Source: Flavobacteriales bacterium
GTDB taxonomy: Bacteria; Bacteroidota; Bacteroidia; Flavobacteriales_F; PHOS-HE28
DNA length: 48,915 bases
Direction of reading: 5' to 3'
Assembly (NCBI GenBank): GCA_016713865.1
Contig: JADJOG010000024.1
Coordinates: 1 to 48,915 of the forward strand
Below the pieces are notes generated by a model, which ran no database searches, was not told the DNA's origin, and saw nothing but the letters and a program-made list of their open reading frames with translations. A program made the position numbers and the translations under genes. Positions 25,395 through 34,022 of the stretch are shown piece by piece. The number at the start of each line of letters is the position of its first letter. Positions within the stretch are counted from its first letter, which is position 1.

Positions 25395-26112
25395 TCCCGC
25401 ACTTCTGGTAAGTGTTATAGGCTTGCGCTGCCCGCTCGCGGATGGCTTCAGGGCTTTCGCGCAGCACCCAACCAGCAAGAGCGGCCTTCAGGGTATAGGC
25501 TTCGGGCGCCATCAAGCCGGTGGTCCAAACCAAAGGCGATGCACCGGTGGCCTTGAGGTGCTCGGCGAAGTAGCGCTTGCTGATGCATGCGAGGATGATG
25601 GCTTCGCGCGTGTTGCGTGCCGGTCCGGGGAAGCGATCTTCGAGGCTGAAGTCCATGAGGCCGTCGTGGCCCACATAGGCGATCAAGTCCGCGCTGCCGC
25701 CTGCTCGCACGATGGCGCCGCCTGCTGCGATGGTCAATGGTTCTTTACCGCTCGAATAGCGCAACAGGTCGATCGTGGCCTCCCGGATATTCCGTCCATC
25801 GTATGCATCAGCCACGATGTACACAGCGCTGTCGCGATGCTTCCAGATGGCGCGATCGAGGATGTGCGCCTCGTTAGGAGTTGCGCATGTTACGCGCTTC
25901 CATTCCTCGGCCTTGTCGAAATGCGTCTTCACGCCGTAGCCAGCGCCCCAGTAAAGATTGGTGCGCGCGTTCTGCCCATTGCCGATCCCCGGCGGGACCT
26001 TCACGATGCCTTGGTGCTCATTGTCGCACAGGGCCACAAGCACATGCACCACGCGTTGGCATTTGCCTGCCAGCGCGATCGCGAGAAAGGAAAGGAGGAT
26101 CAGAGTTCGCAT
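25357..26112 (-). CDS. Secreted protein of unknown function, possibly caspase-like (clan CD)
   Basis: A 251-residue protein with a signal peptide (MRTLILLSFLAIALAGKCQ). I recognise the body as conserved in Bacteroidota (VHVLVALCDNEHQGIVKVP, then IGNGQNARTNLYWGAGYGVK) but know no assigned role. Two hydrophobic strands end in motifs like those of clan CD cysteine peptidases: ADLIAYVGHDGLMDF with His149 and AIILACISKRYF with Cys176, the same order and spacing range as the His-Gly and Ala-Cys dyad of caspases and gingipains. This is an inference from pattern only. It lies after lolA, separated by a strong hairpin, so it is probably transcribed separately. Confidence 0.65.
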   Translation of the reverse strand: MRTLILLSFLAIALAGKCQRVVHVLVALCDNEHQGIVKVPPGIGNGQNARTNLYWGAGYGVKTHFDKAEEWKRVTCATPNEAHILDRAIWKHRDSAVYIVADAYDGRNIREATIDLLRYSSGKEPLTIAAGGAIVRAGGSADLIAYVGHDGLMDFSLEDRFPGPARNTREAIILACISKRYFAEHLKATGASPLVWTTGLMAPEAYTLKAALAGWVLRESPEAIRERAAQAYNTYQKCGINGARRLLVTGW

Positions 26113-26146
26113 GTGCGGGGAATGCGAGAGGCTGGCGTTGGTAACA

Positions 26147-26173
26147 CGAAGGCCGTCACACGGACGGCCTTCG
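26147..26173 (-). terminator. Perfect 11-bp stem between lolA and the next minus-strand gene
   Basis: CGAAGGCCGTC (26147-26157) pairs perfectly with GACGGCCTTCG (26163-26173), loop of 5. It lies 22 bases after the lolA stop. There is no U-run on either strand, so termination is inferred from position and stem strength. Confidence 0.5.
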
Positions 26174-26195
26174 CGAATACTGCTTCATCAAGTGG

Positions 26196-26849
26196 CTAGC
26201 GCATGTCGTTCACTTCCACGCCGGGGTATTTGCTCTTATCGAAGGTGAAGAGCGCATCGGCGAACTCGGTATTGGCGGTGAACTTCTTCACGGTGTAGGT
26301 GACCACGTTGCCATCCTTGTATTGCACTTGCACGCTGCGCGGGTCGCCCTTGGCCTTGTCCACGGTGAGCACCACGGTGTGGAACGGCTTCTTCGCGGGT
26401 TCGGTGGGGAAGAGCTTCACCACTTGCGTCATCGCGCCGCTGGCATCGGCCTTCTCTTCAACGAATTGGCTCTTGAAGCCCTTCTCGTACTGGGTGAACA
26501 CCTTGCTCGGGTCCAGTTCCTGATCCACCTCGGCGGGATCGCGCAGCGTTACCTCGTTGGTCTCCTTGCTGTAGGTGAAAAGCGTGGTGCCGTCGTTGAT
26601 GATGGTGTTCTTATCCAGCATCAGGCGGAAGCGCTTCCCTTTCACCTTCATGTTGCCTTCCTGCTTCAGGTCCAGCTTGTCCTTGGTGCTCTGCAGGCGG
26701 CTGCTGAAGTCGGCCTCGAAGCTGCTCCAGCCTTTGGCCTGGGTCATCAAGCGATCAACGATGGCCTTGGCCTTGGGGTCGTCCTGCGCCGATGCGTTGG
26801 CAACGAGCAGCATGGAGCCGAGAACGAAGAGGAGGATGTGCTTGAGCAT
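26196..26849 (-). CDS. lolA: Outer-membrane lipoprotein carrier protein LolA
   Basis: A 217-residue periplasmic carrier that moves lipoproteins from the inner to the outer membrane. Signal MLKHILLFVLGSMLLVANASAQ precedes the LolA body: MTQAKGWSSFEADFSSRLQS, LKQEGNMKVKGKRFRLMLD, TLFTYSKETNEVTL, and DPRSVQVQYKDGNVVTYTV. Bacteroidota LolA proteins have this half-open beta-barrel pattern and lack a LolB partner. A TACTTTTG box 5 bases before the ATG suggests its own leaderless transcript. Confidence 0.88.
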   Translation of the reverse strand: MLKHILLFVLGSMLLVANASAQDDPKAKAIVDRLMTQAKGWSSFEADFSSRLQSTKDKLDLKQEGNMKVKGKRFRLMLDKNTIINDGTTLFTYSKETNEVTLRDPAEVDQELDPSKVFTQYEKGFKSQFVEEKADASGAMTQVVKLFPTEPAKKPFHTVVLTVDKAKGDPRSVQVQYKDGNVVTYTVKKFTANTEFADALFTFDKSKYPGVEVNDMR

Positions 26850-26853
26850 GGGG

Positions 26854-27424
26854 TCAAAAGTATCGGGGCGCGGCAGCCAAAGGCCGTGCCATCGGCTCTG
26901 ATCCTTTGCTCCAGTTGGGATGCTTGCGCATCACCTCGCGCGCCTTCTTGCCCTTGAGCATGGTCTTGCGGCACTTCGGCGACCCGCATTTGCAGGCCCA
27001 GGTGCGCAGGAGCTTCTGGGTGTATGGCATCTCGAAATCGAAGCCGTAATCGTAGGTGATCTCCTCGCCGGCCTTGATCGATCGCAGCGCTTCGATCCAC
27101 ACGGTGTCTTTCTTCGGATCGGGTTTCTTCTTGCGCTCGCTGTGCATAGGCCACCGCGTTGGGCTCGCATGAGGTATTGATCCACTTGGCCTCGTTCGCG
27201 CCTTTCTGGTTGGCATCAACCACCCAGTCCTTGTTCAGGGTGAAAAGGAAGGTGTGCCCTGTCTCCACGTCGCCGTAGTACTGCTCGTCCGCCTCCTCGT
27301 GGGTGATCAGTTTGCCCACGTACTGCATGATGCGTTCACCCTTGCGGATGGGAGCGATCGCGAACACGCCGTTCCCGTGGATCTTCGATCGCTTGCGCGC
27401 GACCTTCAATTTCTTCTCTGCCAT
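26854..27424 (-). CDS. SET-domain protein (putative protein lysine methyltransferase), frameshifted
   Basis: The start at 27424 reads MAEKKLKVARKRSKIHGNGVFA, the classic SET opening (K(S)xIHGxGVFA). QYVGKLITHEEAD and FLFTLNKDWVVDAN follow, then KWINTSCEPNA, the SET-specific N-H/S-C-x-P-N motif for cofactor binding. One indel near 27150 breaks the frame; the other frame continues IEALRSIKAGEEITYDYGFD, the catalytic GEEITYDYG motif, then a post-SET cysteine cluster WACKCGSPKCRKTM. No target is known; bacterial SET proteins may modify ribosomal or DNA-binding proteins. It lies just upstream of lolA on the same strand. Confidence 0.86.
26855..26862 (-). promoter_or_regulatory. -7 box TACTTTTG for lolA; probable leaderless start
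   Basis: An exact TAnnTTTG match 5 bases before the lolA ATG. It overlaps the last codons of the SET-domain gene. Confidence 0.6.
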
Positions 27425-28950
27425 GTGGCCCTGGTTCCGTTTTTCGGGCGGCAAAGAAAGGCAAGCAGTTGGATTAGAACCGATGAGCCGCGCGCATCAG
27501 TAACCAACTGTCTTGTGCAATGCTCAGAAATAACGCCCACCAGCACGATGCCCGCGATCACGCACACCAGATCGGCCAGCAGCATAATGCCCAGTGTGTA
27601 GCGGCTGTCCTTCACGCCAACACTGCCGAAGTAGAGCGCTACCACATAGAAGGTGGTCTCTGCCGCGCCCTGGAACAGGCTCACGAGCTGGCCGGTGACG
27701 CTATCCGGCCCGTAGGTCTTCATCGCATCCAGCAAGAAGCCGCGCGAGCCGCCTGCACTGAACGGACGCATGAGCGCCACGGGGATCGCATCGATGATCT
27801 CCTTGCTCACGCCCACCTGTGCCATCATCCACGAGAGGCCATCCATCACCAGGCCCATGAGGCCGCTGTTGCGGAAGATGCTCAGGGCCGCGAGCATGGC
27901 CAGCATGTAGGGCAGCACGCGCAGCCCCGTGGTGAAGCCATCCTTGGCGCCATGCACGAAGCTCTCGAAGAGGTTGGTGCCTTTCTCGCGGAAATAGCGC
28001 TCCATGAGGAAGGCATAGCCCACGATGAGCCCGATGATCACCAGCAGCATACCGTTGCTGAGGTTATCGGTGAAATGGAATTTGGCCGCGCCCGCCAATG
28101 ATCCGATGTAGGCCATGAGTCCCCCGATGATCGAGGTGACCAGCAGCACGCCGCCCATCACCGGCAGGTTGAAGAGGTTGATGCGCTGCTTCACCGCCAC
28201 CATGATCAATGCGGCGAGTGTCCCTATGAAGCTGGTGATGATCAAGGGCACCATCACATCGGCGGGGTTGGCAGCGCCCATGGCCGCGCGGTAACCGATG
28301 ATGCTCGTTGGCAATAGCGTGAGGCCCGCGGCGTGCAGGCACAGGAACATGATCTGGGGGTTGGTCGCGCGGTCCTTGTCGGTGTTGTCCGCTTGCATGC
28401 TCTCCATGGCTTTCAGGCCGAAGGGCGTGGCTGCGCTATCGAGGCCGAGGAAGTTCGCAGCGAAGTTGAGCGTCATGAATCCGTAGGCCGGGTGGTCCTT
28501 CCGCAGATCGGGGAATACGCGATGGAATACTGGCGATAGCACACGCGCCACCTTCTCCATGGCGCGCGAATCGATCAAGAGGTTGAGCAATCCGCAGAAG
28601 AAGGTGAGGTAGCCGATGAGCGGCAACCAGAGGTCCATGATGGTGTTGCGGCAGGTGGCGAAGAGTCCATCGGCCGGCTGTTGGCCTTTGGTCACCTTGA
28701 CGATGCCCGTGCCGTTGAGCACGTACCGGTCGCTGCCCACTTCAACGCCAGCATCACCAGCTTGACGGATTCGCACGAGCAATTCAGTGCCGCTCAGCGC
28801 AACGGTATCCAGTTAGTTTACCACGAGCGGATCGCCCTGCTTGCCATTCACCAGTGTCCCTAAGCTGTATTGCTTGCCGGTGCCCAGCATCACCAGCACG
28901 TAGCCGATGCTGAGCAGTAGGATGAAGGTCCAGAAACGACTGAGCGCCAT
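27406..28950 (-). CDS. Fused SpmA-SpmB nucleoside-recognition (Gate domain) membrane protein; in-frame stop
   Basis: A polytopic membrane protein made of two Gate (nucleoside recognition) halves: MTLNFAANFLGLDSAATPFGLKAM in the SpmA-like half and MRPFSAGGSRGFLLDAM and GAAETTFYVVALYFGSVGV in the SpmB-like half. The natural start is at 28950 (MALSRFWTFILLLSIGYVLV, a first helix). A TAA at 28813-28815 then interrupts the otherwise continuous frame after GDPLVVN; translation could also begin at the TTG at 28782. The end is odd too: after IAGIVLVGV the frame runs 45 codons into the SET gene start, whereas one extra base near 27522 would give a stop two residues later. Substrate unknown. Confidence 0.8.
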
Positions 28951-28955
28951 GCGTG

Positions 28956-28962
28956 CAAAGGA
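28956..28962 (-). promoter_or_regulatory. -7-like box TCCTTTG 5 bases before the SpmAB start
   Basis: TCCTTTG followed by CACGC and ATG reproduces the spacing of the other leaderless-type promoters here, but the TA is replaced by TC. Confidence 0.35.
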
Positions 28963-29081
28963 GCGAAGGCGAACGCGCTAGGTGCAGGGCGGTAGCGGCG
29001 CGCGGCCAACAGGCGGGTGTGGACGGACGCTTGATAGAGCTAAGACCGCCAGCATACCCGATGGTTGCACTTACGAAGGAC

Positions 29082-30542
29082 TTATTCCACTGCCAAGCGC
29101 ACGGTGTGCATCGCGCCCACCGCATCGCGCACCGAAACGAGGTAAAGGCCCGGAGCCATTTGGCCGCGCCGCAAGGTGATTGATTCTGTGTTGCGCAGCG
29201 TTTCCGTGTGGACTGCACGCCCGGAGGCATCGCGCACATGAAGCTCGGCAGGCATGCGCACGCCATGCAGGTTCAGCTGGGAGCTGGCATTCATCGGATT
29301 GGGTTGAAGCGACAAACGCGACGGCATTGGGTCATCGCCGATCCCCGCTTCGTAATCAGCGCGGAATTGAATGACCTGTGATTGGAAGCGCAACGTCGCA
29401 CCGCCGGTGATCGAAGCGTTGTTCACCTTGATGTCGAAGTAGCCCGGCGCGTTAAGCCCAGTCTGTGTCATTGTTGATATGATGAAGGAGTAGCACGCGC
29501 CATCGATCAGCGTCTGGGGATAGGAATAGAATGAATTCGCGGCCAGTGTGCCATAGCCTTGTCCGGCAATGGGAATGTTGGTGCCCTCTCGGTACAGCAG
29601 CCACGAGAGTTGGTCGCCGTTCGCATCGGTGAGCACTTCAATGGCCATGGTTGTTCCCGGAGCTATCGTGCTGGATTGAAGTCCTCCGCCCAATTCATCA
29701 TTCAGTGGGTTGTCGTCGGGGCCGATAAGGCGCATGCGATTGGTATGGGACCCAGTAGGCAAGGGAGTCTGAGCCAAGGTGAGTTCCACGAAGTCGTAGG
29801 TCCCGAGATTGCCGGTCCATTGATACAAGCCAGCATCGACCGGTGTAAGCTGATCCTGGTCGACATAAATGGTTGATTGGATGGTCGCGGAGGTGAGCGG
29901 TGCTGTTCCTATGTTCTGGAGGCGTGCTACAAGCGGCGGTGACGCACCTTCGCATACGTCGTACCGGGGCACGAACTGAAGCGCGGCGTCATTCGGGCTG
30001 TTGGCGAGGTGGTGGTCGCCGCAATAGTTGAGCACGCGGTTCAGCTCATCCACATTGAAGGGCCCACCAGGAGGCTCGATCACGCGGCTCGGGCAAACGC
30101 CCCAGACGAAGCCGTACCAATTGGTATTGAGCAATGGCATGATGGCTTGCGCGTTGTCGATGATGGGATAGGCCGTGCCCGTGACCCAATCGCCGAGTGT
30201 GTTGCCGCTGATGCCGTGCAGTTCATCGGATCCAGTGCTGTCATCCGCCTCGATCAGGAAAGCCATGACATTGCTCGCGGCTGTTCCTGGGCCGTTCGAT
30301 AGGTAGAGGCTATCAAGCGACCGCGATAGATGGTGGTCCCAGCATGGTGGGCACCAGGTGGAACTCACCGCGAAAAAGACCGTGTACCCCGCATCCAGAT
30401 AGGAGTACAGGTTGTGCTCGTTTCCTTGGATATCGGTGAACGTCCAGTCAGGGCAGATGTCGTGCTGATAGATGACCTGAGCACTGATGTATCTGGGCGC
30501 TCCGAAGAGGAGCAAAGCGGCGATGAGGGCGAACTGCTTCAT
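29082..30542 (-). CDS. Secreted thioredoxin-fold protein with T9SS type A sorting domain
   Basis: A 486-residue exported protein. Signal MKQFALIAALLLFGAPRYISAQ is followed by a thioredoxin-like domain (CPDWTFTDIQGNEHNLYSYLDAGY, then VSSTWCPPCWDHH with a CxxC redox pair) covering about residues 20-190. A beta-sandwich region follows. The last ~85 residues are a type A sorting domain: RLSLQPNPMNASSQLNLHG, VRDASGRAVHTETL and APGLYLVSVRDAVGAMHTVRL, which target the protein to the type IX secretion system. It may act as a cell-surface redox protein or adhesin. A TAGGTTTG box lies 33 bases upstream of the start. Confidence 0.88.
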   Translation of the reverse strand: MKQFALIAALLLFGAPRYISAQVIYQHDICPDWTFTDIQGNEHNLYSYLDAGYTVFFAVSSTWCPPCWDHHLSRSLDSLYLSNGPGTAASNVMAFLIEADDSTGSDELHGISGNTLGDWVTGTAYPIIDNAQAIMPLLNTNWYGFVWGVCPSRVIEPPGGPFNVDELNRVLNYCGDHHLANSPNDAALQFVPRYDVCEGASPPLVARLQNIGTAPLTSATIQSTIYVDQDQLTPVDAGLYQWTGNLGTYDFVELTLAQTPLPTGSHTNRMRLIGPDDNPLNDELGGGLQSSTIAPGTTMAIEVLTDANGDQLSWLLYREGTNIPIAGQGYGTLAANSFYSYPQTLIDGACYSFIISTMTQTGLNAPGYFDIKVNNASITGGATLRFQSQVIQFRADYEAGIGDDPMPSRLSLQPNPMNASSQLNLHGVRMPAELHVRDASGRAVHTETLRNTESITLRRGQMAPGLYLVSVRDAVGAMHTVRLAVE

Positions 30543-30575
30543 GACGCATGCTGACATTGGTGCTGTCAGCCACCT

Positions 30576-30583
30576 CAAACCTA
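30576..30583 (-). promoter_or_regulatory. -7 box TAGGTTTG for the thioredoxin-fold T9SS gene
   Basis: An exact TAnnTTTG match, 33 bases before the ATG at 30542, giving a leader of about 29 bases. Confidence 0.55.
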
Positions 30584-30604
30584 AGCCGGAATCGTAAGAT
30601 TCAA

Positions 30605-31402
30605 TCAGCCCTTCCGCATGCGCAGCCCATAAACCATCGGGATCATGCCCTCCATGCCCTTGATGCGGTACAGCCCGTCCTCACCGCGCACGGTCTTCGC
30701 GAAGCAGTCGTGCGGCGAGCCATCCAGTTCACTGAAGCGCTCAAGCATCAAGCCCTCTTCCAGCAACGCGCTCATCACCTCGCCCAGGTCGTGGTTCCAG
30801 CTGAAGGATTTCGTTCTGATCGGGGCGTCGCGGTCGGCATAGGTGCCGTGCTCTTCCTCGATGATCGCCTCCCGATTGAAGTAGGAATACTGCACATGCG
30901 TGAAGTCGTTGTCGAACATCCATAGGACGGGATGGAACTCGACGAATACGAAGCGGCCTTCGGGTTTCAGGTAGCGTTTGATGTTCGCGGCCCAGGGCTT
31001 CAGGTTGGGCAGCCAACCGATGGTGCCATAGCTCGTGAGCACGATGTCGAATCGGCCATCGAGCGCGGGCACATGATCGATCACGTTGCTCAGCACCCAC
31101 TCGGCCTTCAAACCGAGTTGTTTCGATAACCGAGAGGCTTCATCGAGTGCAGCATCGGAAATGTCCAAGCCTGTCACTTCGGCGCCCATGCGTGCTAGGC
31201 TCAAGGTGTCCTGCCCGAAGTGGCATTGCAGGTGAAGGATGTGTTTGCCCTTCACATCGCCGAGCAACTGCAGTTCAAGGTCCGTGAGCGAGTTCTTGCC
31301 TGCCAAGAAGCCCTCCATGTCGTACATCCGTGATGTGAGGTGATGGGGCACACGTGCGTTCCAAAGCGCGCGGTTAGCCTCGAAGGCTGCTTTCTGATCC
31401 AT
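30605..31402 (-). CDS. Class I SAM-dependent methyltransferase
   Basis: A 265-residue Rossmann-fold methyltransferase. HILHLQCHFGQDTLSLARMG is motif I (an unusual HLQCHFGQ glycine loop), EVTGLDISDAALDEA is motif II with the acidic SAM-ribose ligand, and FDIVLTSYGTIGWLPNL is the later motif. FVFVEFHPVLWMFDNDFTHV belongs to a subgroup common in Bacteroidota and Firmicutes with unknown substrates. TAGCTTCG lies 4 bases before the ATG, so the transcript is probably leaderless. Confidence 0.88.
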   Translation of the reverse strand: MDQKAAFEANRALWNARVPHHLTSRMYDMEGFLAGKNSLTDLELQLLGDVKGKHILHLQCHFGQDTLSLARMGAEVTGLDISDAALDEASRLSKQLGLKAEWVLSNVIDHVPALDGRFDIVLTSYGTIGWLPNLKPWAANIKRYLKPEGRFVFVEFHPVLWMFDNDFTHVQYSYFNREAIIEEEHGTYADRDAPIRTKSFSWNHDLGEVMSALLEEGLMLERFSELDGSPHDCFAKTVRGEDGLYRIKGMEGMIPMVYGLRMRKG

Positions 31403-31406
31403 GCGG

Positions 31407-31414
31407 CGAAGCTA
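31407..31414 (-). promoter_or_regulatory. -7 box TAGCTTCG for the methyltransferase; probable leaderless start
   Basis: TAnnTTCG on the minus strand, followed by CCGC and then the ATG at 31402. Confidence 0.5.
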
Positions 31415-31424
31415 GCTGGGGCGC

Positions 31425-32078
31425 TCATGGCAGATTGGATAGGTCTTGTCCTTTGATCCATGCCACCATCACGGCATCGCCGAGCAACTGGCCCACGATT
31501 CGGTAATTCGAATGCGCCAGCGGGTTGTTGCCATCGAGCGGCTCGCTCATCACACCTACCTCCGGTTGGTAGTAGTTGCTGTGTACGAAGCGTACAATGG
31601 GCCCGCGCTTCACGATGAAGCCCACATGGTTGTCGAGGCCAACCTTATACACGCCGTCGCCTTGTGCTCGGATGTAGGCTTCCACTTCGCGCACCGGCCG
31701 ATTGCGGAAGCGCTTGATCACGTGACAGGTCTTCACGGTAATGGGCTCCGCCGCCATCTGCGACCACTTGATGCGCGGCAGCCGGAAGCCCGCGTCCTGC
31801 AGTACGGTGTTCACGAAGTAGCCGCAGGCGATGGCGCCTTGCTTGGGCGTGCGGGTGTTGCCGTTGAAGTCCCAGCGTGTGCCGTGCCAGGCGGGCAGGA
31901 TGTCGAGCGTGATACGGTCGAAGAGATAGGCGCGCGCGCTGTCAATCACCGTTTGCTTGCCAAGGCTATCCGCTGCGATGTATCGCGAATGGAAGGCGAG
32001 ACGCCGCGTTTCGATCTTCTGCTTGAGTTCCGTGTAGCTGGGAGCAGGGGCGGTGAGGCCGATGAGCAATGCGATCAT
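31425..32078 (-). CDS. Exported protein, possibly papain-like cysteine hydrolase
   Basis: A 217-residue protein with a short hydrophobic opening (MIALLIGLTAPAPS). PKQGAIACGYFVNTVLQDAGF places Cys85 at the head of a helix, as in NlpC/P60 and other papain folds. LDNHVGFIV supplies His151 and VRFVHSNYY supplies His166 and Asn168 as the possible remaining catalytic residues. RWDFNGNTRTP precedes the Cys. I recognise it only as a conserved hypothetical; the hydrolase idea is an inference from Cys-His-polar order. A hairpin with a 9-bp stem abuts the start codon. Confidence 0.62.
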   Translation of the reverse strand: MIALLIGLTAPAPSYTELKQKIETRRLAFHSRYIAADSLGKQTVIDSARAYLFDRITLDILPAWHGTRWDFNGNTRTPKQGAIACGYFVNTVLQDAGFRLPRIKWSQMAAEPITVKTCHVIKRFRNRPVREVEAYIRAQGDGVYKVGLDNHVGFIVKRGPIVRFVHSNYYQPEVGVMSEPLDGNNPLAHSNYRIVGQLLGDAVMVAWIKGQDLSNLP

Positions 32079-32117
32079 GGGGGAGTGTTTCGCTGCTCAA
32101 TGCAGGAGCACTCCCCC
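32079..32117 (-). other. Hairpin abutting the start codon of the papain-like gene, after the SIMPL gene
   Basis: GGGGGAGTG (32079-32087) pairs perfectly with CACTCCCCC (32109-32117); an inner TGCTC/GAGCA pair offers an alternative fold. It starts 10 bases after the SIMPL gene stop and touches the next ATG. It may end the SIMPL transcript, or hold back translation of the next gene. No U-run. Confidence 0.5.
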
Positions 32118-32126
32118 GGTAACCGA

Positions 32127-33099
32127 TCACAGCTTCAACTCCTTCATCTCGCCCTTGTCGGTGATCCATACGTACTTCACGATGTCCTTGGCCTCTTTCT
32201 TCGGGAAGCCTTCGGGCAATTGGATCTGCAGCGTGAGGTTGTAGGTGTACTGCACCGGCGGCTCAGTGATCTCGGCGTGCAGCACGATGTCGAATCTGCC
32301 GTAGGGCACCTTGTTGTAAAAGAAGCTGCTGGGCTGGCGCACATCGTTCACCAATTGCCCTTTGCGACGGCTGTTCAATGAGGTCTGCACGCGGCTCTTG
32401 TACGCGGCGTAGCGATCAAGCGGGAAGTAGGCGCCGTTCTGCTCGGCTGCGGTGCGGTGCCCTTCGCTCACCTTCAGTCCAAGCTTGCTGAAGTTGTCGA
32501 GCTTCTGCTGCAGCAACCGATTGGCGAATAAGCGCAAGGTGTCGTAGCAGGCGCTTTGTTGTGCCACGAAGAAGTCAACCTTCACCAGGTCGTAGATCTC
32601 CTCCTTCGCAGCGGCGGTAACGAGCTTGTCCAGGATGCGGATCGGTGAAGCGGACATGGACGTTCTTCTGGATCTCGAAGCCCGCAGGCACTTCCTGGTA
32701 GGTCTTGCTGAAGAGCTTGCGGGTGGTCTCGATCTCGTATACCGGCACGAATGAGAGCATGTCCATGAACACATCGGCATCCTTCACGCCATGCTTCTTC
32801 ACGCGCGAGGTGAAGGTGGCGATACGCTGGTTGATGAGGCTGTCCGCTTCTTCAGCGGTTTGCCCGAGTTGCGTGATGTGAAAGATGGCGAGGTAGCTGT
32901 CGGCCGTGGCGTTCATCATCGCGTTCACCTCGAGCACGAGCATGTTGCCTTGTATGGTGGCCCGCACGGGTTGCTCGGCTTGCTGCAGCCACATGCGGCT
33001 GCTGGCCTCGTACATGAGATTGCCCATGGCCTGCGCCGTTGCGGCGATTGGGAGAAGGAAGGGGAGGAGGAGCGCTGCGGCGCGTAGCGTGCGTGTCAT
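32127..33099 (-). CDS. SIMPL (DUF541) domain secreted protein, one frameshift
   Basis: About 324 residues with signal MTRTLRAAALLLPFLLPIAATAQ. The body has the SIMPL pattern: GNMLVLEVNAMMNATADSYLAIFHITQLG, EADSLINQRIATF, VKKHGVKDADVFMDMLSFVPVYE and EVPAGFEIQKNVHVRF. The frame breaks near 32646; dropping one C of a CC pair gives RILDKLVTAAAKEEIYDLVKVDFF and the C-terminus FPKKEAKDIVKYVWITDKG. SIMPL proteins are periplasmic or surface proteins of unclear role. The break at a homopolymer suggests sequencing error. Confidence 0.78.
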
Positions 33100-33145
33100 G
33101 TTTGCTGCTGTTTGGAGCAGCGGTACACGGCGCGCGGCGAGGCGT

Positions 33146-34021
33146 TCAATCGAGCACCTCCTCGATATTGCCTTTGATCATGGCGGCCAGGCGATCCATG
33201 GGCAGGTCGTTGGCATCGGTGCCGAACGGGTCCTCGATGCTCTCTGCGATCAGCTCGAGGCTCGCGAGCACATAGAAGATGAACATGGTGACAGGCGTGG
33301 CCAGGTATCCCAGGGTGAATGCGAAGCCGAAGGGAAGGGTGATCACATAGATGACGATGAACTTCTTGATGAAGCTGCTGTACGAATAGGGGATCGGCGT
33401 GTTCTTGATGCGCTCGCACGCGCCCGCGATCTCGAGGAATTGGACCAGCTCCTTGTCGAGGGTGAGCAACTGCTCGCCGGTGATCTGTCCTTCGCGCAGC
33501 ATGCGGTAGGCGCGATGGGTCATCAGTTGAGCCACCTGCGTGGGCATGTGCTTGCTCCGGTCGAAATCGGCGATCTCGGGATGCGGGTCCTTATCGAGCT
33601 CCAGCCGTGTCTTCTCGAGCTGAAGGTGCTGCCATAACTCGTGAGCGAAGAGCGGGATCAGTTTCGCATAGAAGGCGCGGGCCACTTTGTCCTCCGGCAA
33701 GTAGCCATCAAGCTTCACCGCGAGGTTGCGGCTCGTATTCACCAATTGGCCCCAGAGCTTGCGACCCTCCCACCAGCGATCGTAGGCGGTGTTGGTGCGG
33801 AACACGAGGAGCATGCTGATCGCGAAGCCGAGCAGGCTATGCATCACGGGCAGATTGCTCGCATAGCTCTCGTTGCTCAGGTGCAGGTACTTCACTTCGA
33901 TCCAGCCAACCGTCGCGGTGAATGCTCCGATCAGCAGCATCCATGGCCACAGCCTGCGGAAGGTGTCCGACCGGTGCGCAGCAAGCGCCTTGAACCAATT
34001 CGAGGGGTCGTAAGCCTGCAT
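33146..34021 (-). CDS. Bestrophin-family (UPF0187) ion channel
   Basis: A 291-residue membrane protein. VFRTNTAYDRWWEGRKLWGQLVN is the bestrophin signature, CERIKNTPIPYSYSSFIKKFIVIY the second, and IEDPFGTDANDLPMDRL the calcium-clasp-like acidic motif. Helices are at about 24-45, 57-78, 221-243 and 249-270. Bacterial homologues form pentameric anion- or cation-selective channels. It starts 1 base after the SDR stop and so is co-transcribed with it. Confidence 0.92.
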   Translation of the reverse strand: MQAYDPSNWFKALAAHRSDTFRRLWPWMLLIGAFTATVGWIEVKYLHLSNESYASNLPVMHSLLGFAISMLLVFRTNTAYDRWWEGRKLWGQLVNTSRNLAVKLDGYLPEDKVARAFYAKLIPLFAHELWQHLQLEKTRLELDKDPHPEIADFDRSKHMPTQVAQLMTHRAYRMLREGQITGEQLLTLDKELVQFLEIAGACERIKNTPIPYSYSSFIKKFIVIYVITLPFGFAFTLGYLATPVTMFIFYVLASLELIAESIEDPFGTDANDLPMDRLAAMIKGNIEEVLD

Positions 34022-34022
34022 G

